This document shows positions 18,186 to 27,547 of a stretch of 64,000 nucleotides of DNA, one piece after another. Origin of the DNA: Algoriphagus sp. AK58 (GTDB taxonomy: Bacteria > Bacteroidota > Bacteroidia > Cytophagales > Cyclobacteriaceae); contig NZ_QEIG01000001.1 in the NCBI RefSeq assembly GCF_014324365.1, positions 1 through 64,000 on the forward strand, given 5' to 3'. The position numbers and the translations under genes are program-made. Below the pieces are notes generated by a model. That model searched no databases and had not been told where the DNA came from. It saw nothing but the letters and a program-made list of their open reading frames with translations. The stretch's first letter is position 1, and every line of letters starts with the position of its first letter.

Positions 18186-18421
18186 GAGTAGTCAAAGAAC
18201 TGGTTCGGGAGGAAATACGGGTGAGTATTTTCTCCTGGAACAACAAATACCTTATCAAGTACGAGCTGGGGCCCATGGAGCAGACCTTCAAGCTCAGCGA
18301 ACTGGATGTCTTGGACGAAGCGGAGTTAGATGCCTTTTTGGAAGGTGGATTTTTTGAGGAAGTCAAAAATCGTTTTCAGGAAATGGGTCTTTCCTTTCGG
18401 AGACAGGTGGAAAATTTATAA
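18182..18421 (+). CDS. Conserved-looking small cytosolic protein
   Basis: A 79-residue acidic protein with no signal or membrane segment and no motif I recognise. It reads as a mix of strands (RVSIFSWNNKYLIKYELG) and two acidic helices (DEAELDAFLE; EVKNRFQEMGL). The start overlaps the osmC stop by 4 bases, and the next gene begins 22 bases after its stop, so it is very likely a true gene translated in the operon. Function unknown. Confidence 0.75.
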   Translation: MRVVKELVREEIRVSIFSWNNKYLIKYELGPMEQTFKLSELDVLDEAELDAFLEGGFFEEVKNRFQEMGLSFRRQVENL

Positions 18422-18443
18422 TTTCCTAAAAGCTTTCGAATTC

Positions 18444-19454
18444 ATGTCTCTTTTTAGATTCTTTATCCTTTCGGTCCTTATTTTCATTCTTTTTGGCTGC
18501 CAGAAGAATAGGGAAGTCCAAGTCGAGGAAAATCTCGCCAAGCTGAAGGGCATCATTGAGAACCTGGAGACTCAGGGGCAGCAAATGAGCAGCGATTTGG
18601 ACCAAGTGGCTCATTATTATCAGGCCCTGATTGAAAAGAAGGATTCTATCCTGAGAAACCCGGGACCATTCAAATACACGATGGATGGACCTTTTTCTGT
18701 GAATCTTCCAGAAGAAGATTCCACTCTGAGCTCAATCATCATTCTCAATACGACCAAGGATCGAAAAAAAGCGGAAGAGGAAGTACTTCTGACCAATTCT
18801 CTGGACAGCGTCTTTGCCTCTTTTTTTAGAAAAAATCCAATGGCAGTTCAGATTTATTCCAATTCTGCCCTTCAGGTAAGTAGGGTTTATCCAGCCTATG
18901 ACACCAAAAACATCGTCGATCCCAATATTGATGTCACCACTTTTAATTTTTACTATGAGGCAGACCGTGAGCGAAATCCTTCCAAAGGACTGGTTTGGAT
19001 ACCGGATGCTTACGTAGACCCTGCTGGTAAGGGTTGGATTCTCTCTCTTGTCCATCCCGTCTATGATGGGGAGGAGCTGTTTGCAGTTTTGGGAGTGGAT
19101 TTTACGGTTTCGGATGTCATTCACAATTACCTCGAATCAGTGCAGGGAAACTTTGTATTGGTCAACTCGAAAGGAGACATTGTGGCCGGGAAAGGGGAGG
19201 CCATAGAAGCACTGAGCATGCCTCCGCTCAAAAATCATGTCTATCGAGAGACTATTCAATCGGACAATTTCCGGATTTCAGATTTTAACCTGTTCCAAAG
19301 CAAAAGTCCGGAGGTAAGAAAAATGGCTCAGACATTTTTACTGGAAAGAAGAAATCAATTCAACTTTAAGGAAGAAGCCAACTTAAAATCAGCGCTTTGT
19401 CTTTCATTTCAAGGAATCGACTGGTATCTTATTGAATTATTCCCCAATTATTAA
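18444..19454 (+). CDS. Cache-domain sensor lipoprotein
   Basis: A 336-residue lipoprotein: signal helix (about residues 3-16), lipobox LFGC with Cys17, an early coiled coil (about 20-60), then a double-Cache-like ligand domain. The stretch DPAGKGWILSLVHPVYDGEE followed by LFAVLGVDFTVSDV is the typical Cache core. Cache domains bind small metabolites outside the membrane, normally as part of a transmembrane receptor; here the domain stands alone as a lipoprotein. The stop TAA shares its last base with the kinase ATG (19454), so the two are translationally coupled and probably work as sensor and transducer. Upstream starts in the same frame (18330) lack a signal peptide. Ligand unknown. Confidence 0.82.
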   Translation: MSLFRFFILSVLIFILFGCQKNREVQVEENLAKLKGIIENLETQGQQMSSDLDQVAHYYQALIEKKDSILRNPGPFKYTMDGPFSVNLPEEDSTLSSIIILNTTKDRKKAEEEVLLTNSLDSVFASFFRKNPMAVQIYSNSALQVSRVYPAYDTKNIVDPNIDVTTFNFYYEADRERNPSKGLVWIPDAYVDPAGKGWILSLVHPVYDGEELFAVLGVDFTVSDVIHNYLESVQGNFVLVNSKGDIVAGKGEAIEALSMPPLKNHVYRETIQSDNFRISDFNLFQSKSPEVRKMAQTFLLERRNQFNFKEEANLKSALCLSFQGIDWYLIELFPNY

Positions 19455-22303
19455 TGACCAAAAAGTTTTTTGACAGCTCCAACTTTGGCTTGACCACAAT
19501 AGTGGGTGCGGTGTTGGTCGTATTGGTGGTTTCCATCGGATTCAGTTTTTTCAACGCTATCTACAATTCCCAGCTTGCGGCTCGAAAAGAATTTTTGAAT
19601 AAGCAAACCGAACTGGCAGCCAGAGGGCTGGAGTTTGAGCTCAACAGATTCGAGGAAGATTCCAAGTCATTATTATCCTACCTTGAAAATTCAAATCGGG
19701 GAGATACCAAATTCCAAAATAGTCTTGGGATAGAAGCCAGAAGGTCCTTTACCTCGTTTCCAAGGTTGATTGATTCTCTTTGGGTAGGTTGGAAAGATAC
19801 CGTATTGATGTTTACACTTACCTCCAGAAATGACTTTCTGACGAAGAGCTTGACTTCTTTTCCGGTAAAAAACGGCACTAGGTATTTGTCTTTGGAAAGT
19901 AAATCCGGGATTAAACTTCTCTATTCACTGGATTTGACTCGATTTGCCAAAGAGTATGCCTCCAATTTTTATCAGACTCCGGGAGGGAGTAAATATCTGT
20001 TTACCGAGTCTAGGCTGATTGATATAGGACCATCCTCTTCTGAGAAAATCAAAACCCTCTCAGGACCTCAAACCAGGATCATTGAAAGTGATATCAAGCT
20101 TGGTTTAAAAGGCTTCTATGAAATAATCTGGGAGGATGACGAGCAAGTGGTTAAGGGGATTCTGGCCCAATATCCTTTTGCTTATTGGAATAAAGGTCAT
20201 TTTGCTTCTCTGGTTTTTACTTCACCTATAGATAGTATTACCTCTGGTATATATAGTACCTATTTTTTTCTGTTCATTGCAGTGATTTTTTTGCTGGTTG
20301 GCACTATTGGCTTTTTCATCATCTCTATCAAAAGCAGTCTTGAGATCTCCAAAGCCAGGGAAGACAACCTCCGTGAGGTTTCCGAACTTTTCGAACAGCA
20401 AAATCTCCTTCTTAAAGAACTTCGAGGTTTTGTTTTTTTTCATAATTACAAAGGAGAAATACAAAGGGTCAGTGATGAGGTGGAGGATGTATTGGGTCAT
20501 CCCAAGGCAAGTTTTGTCATGGCATTTAAGGAGGGATCAAAGCATCCAGCGGCTATTGCAGTCAAAGAGGAAGTTAGCTCAGCCATCCAAGAGCGAAGGG
20601 ATTTTGTGGATTTGGAATACGATGTGATTAAAGGAAATGGCGATAAAATAAGGGTCAGAGTTTTCGAAAAACTGATTTATGATGAATCAGGACGATTCAA
20701 CGGAGGGATGGGGATCTGTACAGACATCTCACAGCAATACCAGTCGAAGATGAAAATCGTAGACAGTGAAAACCGTCTCAGAACGTTGATCAATAACCTT
20801 CCCGATGTAATTTTTATTTATGACAATTCCGGTAAAGTTTTGGATTTCCATATCCAGGGAAGAGAAAACCTATTGGAACCTTCCAGATTGACACTGGGTA
20901 GAAAACTGGAGGAATTTGTGCCAATAGATCAAAAAGAACGCATTTTGGGAGCTTTTGACAAGGCGAGGAAAACCGGGAAAATACAAACGATTGATGTAGT
21001 TTGGAAGGATTCTCCAGAGGGAGTTAAGCATTATGAGATGCGGTTTTTTCCTTTGGATCAAAGTAATATGATTTCCATTTCGAAGGACATCACAAGTCAG
21101 AAAATTTGGGAGAAGGGGCTTGTGGAGGCGATGAATTCTGCTGATCAGGCCAGTCGCGCCAAGTCCGAGTTTTTGGCCAATATGAGTCATGAAATCCGAA
21201 CGCCTATGAACGGTCTGTTGGGTATCATTGACCTGTTGGAAGGAACCAATCTCAATAAGATTCAGAAACAATACGTGGAGATTATCAAAAATTCGGGTAA
21301 CTCCCTTCTTTCGATTATCAAAGACATCTTGGACTATTCCAAGATTGAGGCAGGAAAAATTGAGATTCAGGTTTCCGTGTTTTCCCCGGTGGAGGAAATT
21401 AAAAACCAGGTAGAGATCCTGACCGGAATTGCTAAGAAGAAACAAATCAACCTGGTTTTGGACTACGGTCATCAACCGGAGCTCTTGGTGGAAGGAGATA
21501 AGGAAAAAATCAATCAGGTTTTGCTGAATCTCATTGGAAATGCACTCAAGTTTACTCCGGAAAAAGGTAAAGTGAGTATCCTTATGGAGGCAGAGATCAT
21601 TGATGAGCAGTTGGTGTCTCTTGCTTATAGGATTGAGGATACCGGTATTGGAATCTCTCCGGAGCATATCGCCCACTTGACTGACCCGTTTTATCAGGTG
21701 GAAAGCTCCAATTCCAGATCTTATCAAGGCACAGGCCTTGGTTTGGCAATTGCCAAAAAGATCATCGAGCTCCTTGGGGGAGAGCTTTCGGTAGAAAGTG
21801 AACCCGGACAAGGTTCTGTTTTCAGCTTTTCAGTCTTGGTTAAAAAGGCAGATGAATCCATCAGAAAATCCAAAGATCAGGAACTCACCTGGAAGGATAT
21901 CAAAGAAATGGGAACGGAGTTTCCACTGCGAATTTTATTGGCAGAAGACAATGAACTCAATCTCCAGTTGATGACACTGATGTTTCAGCAGTTAGGATTC
22001 GAGTTTGAAATCGCCAAAAATGGCCAAGAAGCGCTCGAAATGGTTAAATCTCAGGATTTTGATGTGGTGTTGATGGATGTGCAAATGCCGGTCATGAACG
22101 GGCTGGAGGCCACTCAGGAGATCAGAAAACTGGAAAACAGAAAAGGTTTGATCATCATAGGCCTTTCTGCGAATGTTTTTGAAGAAGACCAAAAGAAAGC
22201 CTTAGAAATCGGTATGGACGATTACCTCACCAAACCCATCCGTCTGGCGGTTTTGGCAGATAAACTCGAGTTTTATTTTAGAAAGGTAAGGCATCTGAAA
22301 TAG
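19454..22303 (+). CDS. Hybrid sensor histidine kinase with C-terminal receiver
   Basis: A 949-residue membrane kinase. In order: membrane helix at about 14-36, a periplasmic domain to about 265, a second helix at about 270-298, a short coiled coil, two PAS domains (about 325-430 and 440-555), HisKA with the phospho-His H579 in FLANMSHEIRTPMNGLLG, HATPase with NQVLLNLIGNALKFTP, DTGIGISPEH and GTGLGLAIAKK, and a receiver domain with phospho-acceptor D875 in VVLMDVQMPVMNG. No output domain or cognate regulator is adjacent, so signalling probably passes by phosphorelay to a distant protein. The coupled Cache lipoprotein probably contacts its periplasmic domain. Confidence 0.95.
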   Translation: MTKKFFDSSNFGLTTIVGAVLVVLVVSIGFSFFNAIYNSQLAARKEFLNKQTELAARGLEFELNRFEEDSKSLLSYLENSNRGDTKFQNSLGIEARRSFTSFPRLIDSLWVGWKDTVLMFTLTSRNDFLTKSLTSFPVKNGTRYLSLESKSGIKLLYSLDLTRFAKEYASNFYQTPGGSKYLFTESRLIDIGPSSSEKIKTLSGPQTRIIESDIKLGLKGFYEIIWEDDEQVVKGILAQYPFAYWNKGHFASLVFTSPIDSITSGIYSTYFFLFIAVIFLLVGTIGFFIISIKSSLEISKAREDNLREVSELFEQQNLLLKELRGFVFFHNYKGEIQRVSDEVEDVLGHPKASFVMAFKEGSKHPAAIAVKEEVSSAIQERRDFVDLEYDVIKGNGDKIRVRVFEKLIYDESGRFNGGMGICTDISQQYQSKMKIVDSENRLRTLINNLPDVIFIYDNSGKVLDFHIQGRENLLEPSRLTLGRKLEEFVPIDQKERILGAFDKARKTGKIQTIDVVWKDSPEGVKHYEMRFFPLDQSNMISISKDITSQKIWEKGLVEAMNSADQASRAKSEFLANMSHEIRTPMNGLLGIIDLLEGTNLNKIQKQYVEIIKNSGNSLLSIIKDILDYSKIEAGKIEIQVSVFSPVEEIKNQVEILTGIAKKKQINLVLDYGHQPELLVEGDKEKINQVLLNLIGNALKFTPEKGKVSILMEAEIIDEQLVSLAYRIEDTGIGISPEHIAHLTDPFYQVESSNSRSYQGTGLGLAIAKKIIELLGGELSVESEPGQGSVFSFSVLVKKADESIRKSKDQELTWKDIKEMGTEFPLRILLAEDNELNLQLMTLMFQQLGFEFEIAKNGQEALEMVKSQDFDVVLMDVQMPVMNGLEATQEIRKLENRKGLIIIGLSANVFEEDQKKALEIGMDDYLTKPIRLAVLADKLEFYFRKVRHLK

Positions 22304-22330
22304 AACAGAAATCAAGATGACCTTAAATCA

Positions 22331-22360
22331 AAAGAGCCCCATTAGTTTGGGGCTCTTTAA
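22331..22360. terminator. Bidirectional terminator between hybrid kinase and E2
   Basis: AAAGAGCCCC and GGGGCTCTTT form a perfect 10-bp stem around ATTAGTTT between the convergent kinase and E2 genes, with A/T flanks suited to both directions. Confidence 0.88.
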
Positions 22361-22362
22361 GT

Positions 22363-23670
22363 TTAAATGGTAGTGTTGAGATCAAAAGCCTCCAGGTAAT
22401 CAGCCACTCGACGCACAAACATTCCGCCCAAAGAACCATCGACCACTCTGTGGTCATAGGAATGGGACAAAAACATCTTGTGGCGAATCGCAATGACATC
22501 ACCGGTTGGGGTTTCGACTACAGCCGGTTTTTTCACTATAGCGCCTACAGCCATAATCGCCACCTGTGGCTGAGGAATAATTGGAGTACCCATGACATTC
22601 CCAAAGGACCCGACATTCGATACGGTGTAAGTACCTCCGGCAAGGTCATCTGCGGTAAGCTTGTTGTTTCTGGCTCGGTTGGCTAGATCATTGACTTTTT
22701 TAGAAATGCCCACCAAATTAAGCTGATCCGCATTTTTGATGATGGGAACAATCAGGTTTCCTGAAGGAAGGGCTACGGCCATTCCTATGTTGATGTCTTT
22801 CTTTTTGATGATACGGTCACCGTCCACAGAAATATTGATCATCGGGAAATCCCGGATCGCCTTCGCTACCGCATCGATGAAGAAAGGCGTATAGGTGATT
22901 CCTTCCCCATATTTTGCCTTGTAAGCGTCCTTGTTTTTCTCTCTCCAGAGGACAATGTTGGTCATATCTGCTTCCACGAACGAAGTCACATGCGGAGAAA
23001 TCCGCTTGGAATCTACCATTCGCTGGGCGATCATTTTGCGCATACGGTCCATCTCGATGATTTCATCGGTAGCCGAAATGCTGATTGATACTTTTGGTTC
23101 TGCAATCGATGGGGCAGGTGCCACAGAAGCAGCCTTGGCAGGTGCAGGTACGGATTTATTTTTCAAATAATCCATCATGTCCTGCTTGGTCACTCTTCCC
23201 TCTTTTCCTGTTCCGGGGATTTTGGAAAGCTCCGAAGCGGAAATACCCTCTTCTTTCGCGATACTTTTTACCAATGGAGAATAAAATCTGCCGTCTTCTC
23301 CGGGAGTTTCATCCAGGACTTCAGGCTCAGTTAAAAGAGTGGATGTGTTGGCAGGCGCTGCAGCAATAAGTTCTTCCTTGGCTGATTCGATCACCGCTTT
23401 GGATTGGGAAGGAGCAGTGGAGGATTCTCCGGAAGTTTCGATGATTGCAATAGGTGCGCCTACTGCCACCACATCGCCTTCCTTGGCCAAAATCTTTTTC
23501 AGGATCCCACCGTGAGTAGCAGGTACCTCAGTATCCACCTTATCCGTAGCCACTTCCAGAACTGATTCATCCTGCTCAATTGCGTCTCCTTCTTTTTTCA
23601 GCCAGGTAAGGATGGTGCCTTCTATGATACTTTCGCCCATTTTGGGCATCAGCATTTCTACACTTGCCAT
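22363..23670 (-). CDS. 2-oxo acid dehydrogenase E2 (dihydrolipoyl acyltransferase, BCKDH-like)
   Basis: A 435-residue E2 core protein. The lipoyl domain carries the modified lysine K44 in VATDKVDTEVP. An E3/E1-binding domain follows at about 128-168 (FYSPLVKSIAKEEGISASEL), then the trimer-forming acyltransferase domain with the catalytic His407 and Asp411 in HSYDHRVVDGS. Alanine/proline-rich linkers separate them. The substrate is probably branched-chain acyl groups, but pyruvate or 2-oxoglutarate complexes cannot be excluded by eye. No E1 or E3 gene is adjacent; it lies 87 bases after cinA on the same strand. Confidence 0.92.
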   Translation of the reverse strand: MASVEMLMPKMGESIIEGTILTWLKKEGDAIEQDESVLEVATDKVDTEVPATHGGILKKILAKEGDVVAVGAPIAIIETSGESSTAPSQSKAVIESAKEELIAAAPANTSTLLTEPEVLDETPGEDGRFYSPLVKSIAKEEGISASELSKIPGTGKEGRVTKQDMMDYLKNKSVPAPAKAASVAPAPSIAEPKVSISISATDEIIEMDRMRKMIAQRMVDSKRISPHVTSFVEADMTNIVLWREKNKDAYKAKYGEGITYTPFFIDAVAKAIRDFPMINISVDGDRIIKKKDINIGMAVALPSGNLIVPIIKNADQLNLVGISKKVNDLANRARNNKLTADDLAGGTYTVSNVGSFGNVMGTPIIPQPQVAIMAVGAIVKKPAVVETPTGDVIAIRHKMFLSHSYDHRVVDGSLGGMFVRRVADYLEAFDLNTTI

Positions 23671-23757
23671 ATCGGTTGAGGTAATTTAATTGGGTTTATA
23701 TTCAACTTTTAAAATTAAATTTTATTGAACACCTACCCAAACCATCTAGATAAAATT

Positions 23758-25014
23758 TTATTTGTTATTCTGATTGAAGCAATTTCTTAACAAATTCAAA
23801 ACCGAAACGCCGGTTAATTGAATATTCAGCATTCGGTCTTGGGTGAGTTGGAGCTTTCTGGTCTCCAAAAATCCTTCTCCTGCACAGGCGATCCAGACAG
23901 TGCCGACAGGTTTTTCATCTGTACCCCCGTCCGGTCCGGCGATTCCTGTGCTAGCCAATCCAAAGTCAGAACCGAATAAGTTTCTTACTCCTTCTGCCAT
24001 TTCACTTGCCGTCTTCTCACTCACTGCCCCAAAAGAACGTAGCGTTTCTACATTTACTCCCAGGATTTGTTCTTTGAACTGATTATGATAAGCAACCACG
24101 GATCCTTGAAAATACTCAGAACTGCCGGGAACCGTAGTCACCAAATGGGAAACATATCCTCCGGAGCAACTTTCGGCTAAAGCTAAAGTTTTCCCGGCGT
24201 TCTTCAAAAGTTTGCCAATCGCGCTTTCCAGAGTCTCTTCATCGTAGCCATACACATACTTGTCAATCAGAGGCATGACGGCTTGGATTTGATGTTCTAC
24301 CTCGTTTGCCAATTGAACTTTATCTTGACCAAAGGCTGTCAATCGAAGCTTAACGTGACCAAGGGAGGGCAGATAGGCCAATCGGATATGCTCGGGAAGG
24401 TTATTTTCCCAATCTTTGATCAGATCTGCAAGCCAACTTTCGCCGATTCCGGCAGTTTTGATCATCTTATGATAGATGACGGGCAGGTCGAAAATTTCCG
24501 GCAGCTTGGGGAGCACGAAGTCTTTCATGAGTTTTTTCATCTCATGAGGTACCCCGGGCATGGACATCCAGTAGCTTTCGTTTTTTTCAAACCACATTCC
24601 CGGAGCGGTGCCTACTTCATTGGGCACGTAGGTGCAGCAGGAAGGGAGATAGCCCTGTAGGATGTTTAATTGGGTCATTTCTCTTCCTCTTCTTTTAAAA
24701 AATGAAGTGACTGCTTCCACTGCCTCGGGAAATTCGATGATTTCACAGCCAAAATATTCTGCCAGAAGTGGCTTGGTGAGGTCATCCTGTGTTGGACCTA
24801 GACCACCCGTGATCAAGATCAGGTTTGCCCTTTGCTCTGCTTCGGCAAAGGCTGTAAGTATATCCTTCCGGTTGTCACCCACCGTGGTTTTTCTTACGAC
24901 CTTCACCCCCATCAGGTCCAGTTCCTGACTGATCCAATGGGAGTTGGTGTCCATGATTTGTCCATATAATAGCTCATCGCCAATAGCGATGATTTCGGCT
25001 TTTACTTGTTGCAT
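23758..25014 (-). CDS. cinA: CinA-like protein (nicotinamide-nucleotide amidase / ADP-ribose pyrophosphatase)
   Basis: A 418-residue protein with the N-terminal MoCF/COG1058 domain (IGDELLYGQIMDTNSHWIS; ITGGLGPTQDDLTKP) and a C-terminal PncC-type amidase domain (AESCSGGYVSHLVTTVPGSS and ASTGIAGPDGGTDEKPVGT). It probably recycles nicotinamide mononucleotide to nicotinate mononucleotide in NAD salvage. It is in line with the SDR (14-base gap) and folA upstream, suggesting one operon. Confidence 0.95.
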   Translation of the reverse strand: MQQVKAEIIAIGDELLYGQIMDTNSHWISQELDLMGVKVVRKTTVGDNRKDILTAFAEAEQRANLILITGGLGPTQDDLTKPLLAEYFGCEIIEFPEAVEAVTSFFKRRGREMTQLNILQGYLPSCCTYVPNEVGTAPGMWFEKNESYWMSMPGVPHEMKKLMKDFVLPKLPEIFDLPVIYHKMIKTAGIGESWLADLIKDWENNLPEHIRLAYLPSLGHVKLRLTAFGQDKVQLANEVEHQIQAVMPLIDKYVYGYDEETLESAIGKLLKNAGKTLALAESCSGGYVSHLVTTVPGSSEYFQGSVVAYHNQFKEQILGVNVETLRSFGAVSEKTASEMAEGVRNLFGSDFGLASTGIAGPDGGTDEKPVGTVWIACAGEGFLETRKLQLTQDRMLNIQLTGVSVLNLLRNCFNQNNK

Positions 25015-25028
25015 AGGAAGTTGAGTGA

Positions 25029-25814
25029 TTATCTGACTTTAGCTTTTCGAAGGATTTTGGAGAAAATTCCCGGAAAGAAACGTTTGAGGTACACTGCAAG
25101 AGTTTCTTTTCCTCCGATATAGACTTCTTCTTTTTGGGATCGTATCGCATCAAACATTTCGGCCGCACAAGCTTCAGGGCTCATTCCTTTGGCCTGTGCT
25201 TCATCCATTTCTCCTAATGGACTTCCATCAGCTGTGAGTGCGTTGATAGATACCTTGGTTCGGATAAATCCCGGACAGATCATGGTGACACTGATCCCAT
25301 CCTGAAAGTGTTCTGCTCTCAGTGTATCGAAAAACCCGTGAAGGGCATGCTTGGATGCGGCATAAGAGGATCGATAGGGCGAGGCAAATTTTCCTACCAA
25401 AGAAGTCACTACGGCAAATTGACCGCTTTTTCTTTGGATGAAGTGAGGTAAAATGGCTTTGGTCAAGGCCACTGTTCCAAAATAATTCACTTCCATTAGC
25501 TTTCTGTCTACCTCCAGGTTGGTATCCTTGATCAGAGAGCGTTGGCTGATTCCCCCGTTGTGAAGCAGGATGTCTACTTTTCCAAAAAAAGAAATGGCTT
25601 GTCGGGTTATATTTTCGAAATCCGAACTGTCTGATAGGTCTAGAGGAAGTATTCGAATGGCATGAGGATGACTACATTCCTTTTGCACACGTTGGAGCTC
25701 ATTGATTTTCCTGGAAGAAAGAATCAGAGAATACCCTTCTTTAGAAAACTTTTTGGCAGCGGCTTCTCCTATTCCTGAAGAAGCCCCTGTAATCCAGATC
25801 ACAGGATGGGACAT
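25029..25814 (-). CDS. Short-chain dehydrogenase/reductase
   Basis: A 261-residue classical SDR. The cofactor motif is TGASSGIGEAA near the N-terminus, NNGG-equivalent LHNGGIS follows, and the catalytic Ser-Tyr-Lys are in VVTSLVGKF and YRSSYAASKHAL. A C-terminal basic segment (LKRFFPGIFSKILRKAK) may contact membrane, as in DHRS7-like members. Substrate unknown. It lies 3 bases after folA and 14 before cinA. Confidence 0.9.
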   Translation of the reverse strand: MSHPVIWITGASSGIGEAAAKKFSKEGYSLILSSRKINELQRVQKECSHPHAIRILPLDLSDSSDFENITRQAISFFGKVDILLHNGGISQRSLIKDTNLEVDRKLMEVNYFGTVALTKAILPHFIQRKSGQFAVVTSLVGKFASPYRSSYAASKHALHGFFDTLRAEHFQDGISVTMICPGFIRTKVSINALTADGSPLGEMDEAQAKGMSPEACAAEMFDAIRSQKEEVYIGGKETLAVYLKRFFPGIFSKILRKAKVR

Positions 25815-25817
25815 GAT

Positions 25818-26312
25818 TTAAATTTTTTCGTAAGTCACAAAAGCATAGGGATATTCATTTTTCTCATCTGAGGGAAATTCCTCTCTTCCGACTTCCTTCC
25901 ACTGGTCTGAATCGATTTTCGGAAAAAAGGTATCTCCTTCTGGTTCAGCATCTACCTCTGTGATTTCCAACTGATCACAGAGTGGTAAAGCTTCCCGATA
26001 AATTTCACCTCCGCCAATGATGAAAAGTTTATCCACGCCTAATTTGTTGCAAAAAATGACCGCGTCTTCCAAAGAAAGAAAGGCATAATGTCCTTCAGGT
26101 GCCTGGAAATCCGGGTTGCGGGTGATGATCAGGTGTGTTCTATTGGGTAGGGGTTTTCCAAGCGATTCAAAAGTTTTTCGGCCCATGAGGATAAAGTTTC
26201 CGGTCGTAAGATTTTTAAATCTTTTGAGGTCAGCAGACAGTTTCCAGATCAACTGGTTGTCTTTGCCTATGACCTGATTTTTCGCTTTTGCTACGATGAG
26301 GATGATTTTCAT
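25818..26312 (-). CDS. folA: Dihydrofolate reductase
   Basis: A 164-residue type I DHFR, reducing dihydrofolate to tetrahydrofolate with NADPH. Features: VAKAKNQVIGKDNQLIW at the N-terminus, the LSADLKRFKNLTTGNFILMG segment with the acidic active-site residue (D) on helix B, GRKTFESLGKPLPNR, and FIIGGGEIYREALP with the GG cofactor motif. Length is standard. It is the first gene of folA-SDR-cinA, with a -7-like TAGGTTTG at 26338-26345 about 26 bases upstream. Confidence 0.96.
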   Translation of the reverse strand: MKIILIVAKAKNQVIGKDNQLIWKLSADLKRFKNLTTGNFILMGRKTFESLGKPLPNRTHLIITRNPDFQAPEGHYAFLSLEDAVIFCNKLGVDKLFIIGGGEIYREALPLCDQLEITEVDAEPEGDTFFPKIDSDQWKEVGREEFPSDEKNEYPYAFVTYEKI

Positions 26313-26616
26313 CTGTTTATAATTTGTTTTTAGCCGGCAAACCTACCTTTGCTGGCAGGTGGAATGCCTTTATTTACTAATCATACCCCTTTGTGATCCC
26401 CAACATTCAGGACCATGTGCATTCCATGCATCTTCAAATAACTTCTCAAAGAACGCACTTGCCTCAGCCGTTGGACTGTTGGAATATCGCAATGGGCATT
26501 TATTCCCGTGTTATGGAGGGTTTCAGGCTCGATTTCACAAGGCTCCAAAGTTTGGCCTGAATTTACCTTCTTTGAGTGTTTAAAAAATGAAAAAGGGCAG
26601 AAAAACTGCCCTTGAC
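26313..26616. other. Intergenic stretch with symmetrical -7 boxes; no supported gene
   Basis: GCCGGCAAA and TTTGCTGGC (26333-26356) form an inverted repeat with one mismatch. It contains TAGGTTTG on the minus strand (likely folA -7 box) and TACCTTTG on the plus strand at 26344-26351, the latter with a TTTG 17 bases upstream. The plus promoter would start near 26358, next to a 74-codon open frame at 26359-26583 that ends just before a terminator. The peptide has no recognisable motif, so it may be a small RNA, small gene or chance. Confidence 0.35.
26591..26616. terminator. Terminator hairpin after the DUF4412 gene
   Basis: AAGGGCAG / CTGCCCTT form a perfect 8-bp stem with a short A-rich loop, right after the minus-strand stop, with A runs on the plus side that read as T runs for the minus transcript. 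Confidence 0.8.
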
Positions 26617-27480
26617 TTAATTCTGGTCCCCCGACATCAGGTTGGGGTAATCTGCCATCACAAACTTTTGGGGTTTGTTTTTCTGCATTTCAATCACTTT
26701 CATCTCTGACTTTGATCCGTCTTTTTCTGTGAAAATCATTTCCAAAAAAGATCCTTTTGGCGCTTTGCTGAAAAAGCTTGCATACTTGTCCATGGTGTTT
26801 TGAGACACCAAGGGATTGCTTTGGGGTGAAAAAAGCGAATAGCCCTCAATGGGTTCTTTGGTAACCCAATATTGCCCAGTTCCTTCCTCAGAATTGACAA
26901 GGTACTCCTCGCATTCATATCCCAAAATTGTCTTGGAATTGCCCGTTTTCACCAATTCATATTCCTTATTTTCCATTTGGTTTTCCATCTCTTCTTCCGT
27001 CCATTTTTGGATGCTTTTTGAATCCATTTTGATCGCAAGACTTGATTTTTGCTTTCCATCATTCATTAAAATGATGCTCGCCTGATTTTTAAAGTCAAGG
27101 ATGGTTGAGGTTTGGGTGTCCGGATTTTTTTCGTCCTGAAACCACATTCCCGTGTATTCTCCGGAAGGCGACAAAAGATAATTGATCTTCACGGGCTCAT
27201 CTTTTTTTCCTTTTTTGTCTATGGTAGTCACTTCCATGACCATGTAGCCGGTAAATTGATACTCAGATTGGGTGTCGGCTGGTTCACCGCCAATGCCTGC
27301 AAACATTTTGTCCAATTGATTGGACGTGGCTTTTTCAGCCTCTTGTCCGGCTTTCTTATTGAGTGCGTTTTGAGTTCCCTGAGCTGCGGCATTCTGAATT
27401 TTTTTCATGATTTGGGCTTCAGTACCTGAGAAGAAGCCGAGCAAAATCAAAACGGAAACTGAGAAAATGAATTTTATCAT
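26617..27480 (-). CDS. DUF4412 domain secreted protein
   Basis: A 287-residue exported protein with a signal peptide (IKFIFSVSVLILLGFFSGTEAQ, cleavage near AEAQ-like TEAQ). A basic/Ala-rich helix follows (NAAAQGTQNALNKKAG), then the DUF4412 region with repeated strands, e.g. EYQFTGYMVMEVT and KTILGYECEEYLV with its conserved Cys. DUF4412 proteins are periplasmic or surface proteins of Bacteroidota with no assigned activity. The ATG at 27480 gives the signal peptide; an upstream frame start at 27507 does not. Monocistronic. Confidence 0.82.
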   Translation of the reverse strand: MIKFIFSVSVLILLGFFSGTEAQIMKKIQNAAAQGTQNALNKKAGQEAEKATSNQLDKMFAGIGGEPADTQSEYQFTGYMVMEVTTIDKKGKKDEPVKINYLLSPSGEYTGMWFQDEKNPDTQTSTILDFKNQASIILMNDGKQKSSLAIKMDSKSIQKWTEEEMENQMENKEYELVKTGNSKTILGYECEEYLVNSEEGTGQYWVTKEPIEGYSLFSPQSNPLVSQNTMDKYASFFSKAPKGSFLEMIFTEKDGSKSEMKVIEMQKNKPQKFVMADYPNLMSGDQN

Positions 27481-27547
27481 AGAACAGTCATTAAAAATGT
27501 CAAACAATACTATAAAAATAAGCTTTATGGAAAGATTGAAAAATAAA

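Noticed and set aside
20870-21811. 313-codon frame antisense to the hybrid kinase
   Set aside because: It lies over the PAS/HisKA region, which is clearly coding on the other strand.
26359-26583. 74-codon plus-strand frame annotated as a gene
   Set aside because: Promoter and terminator fit, but the peptide has no family-like features; kept only as a note.
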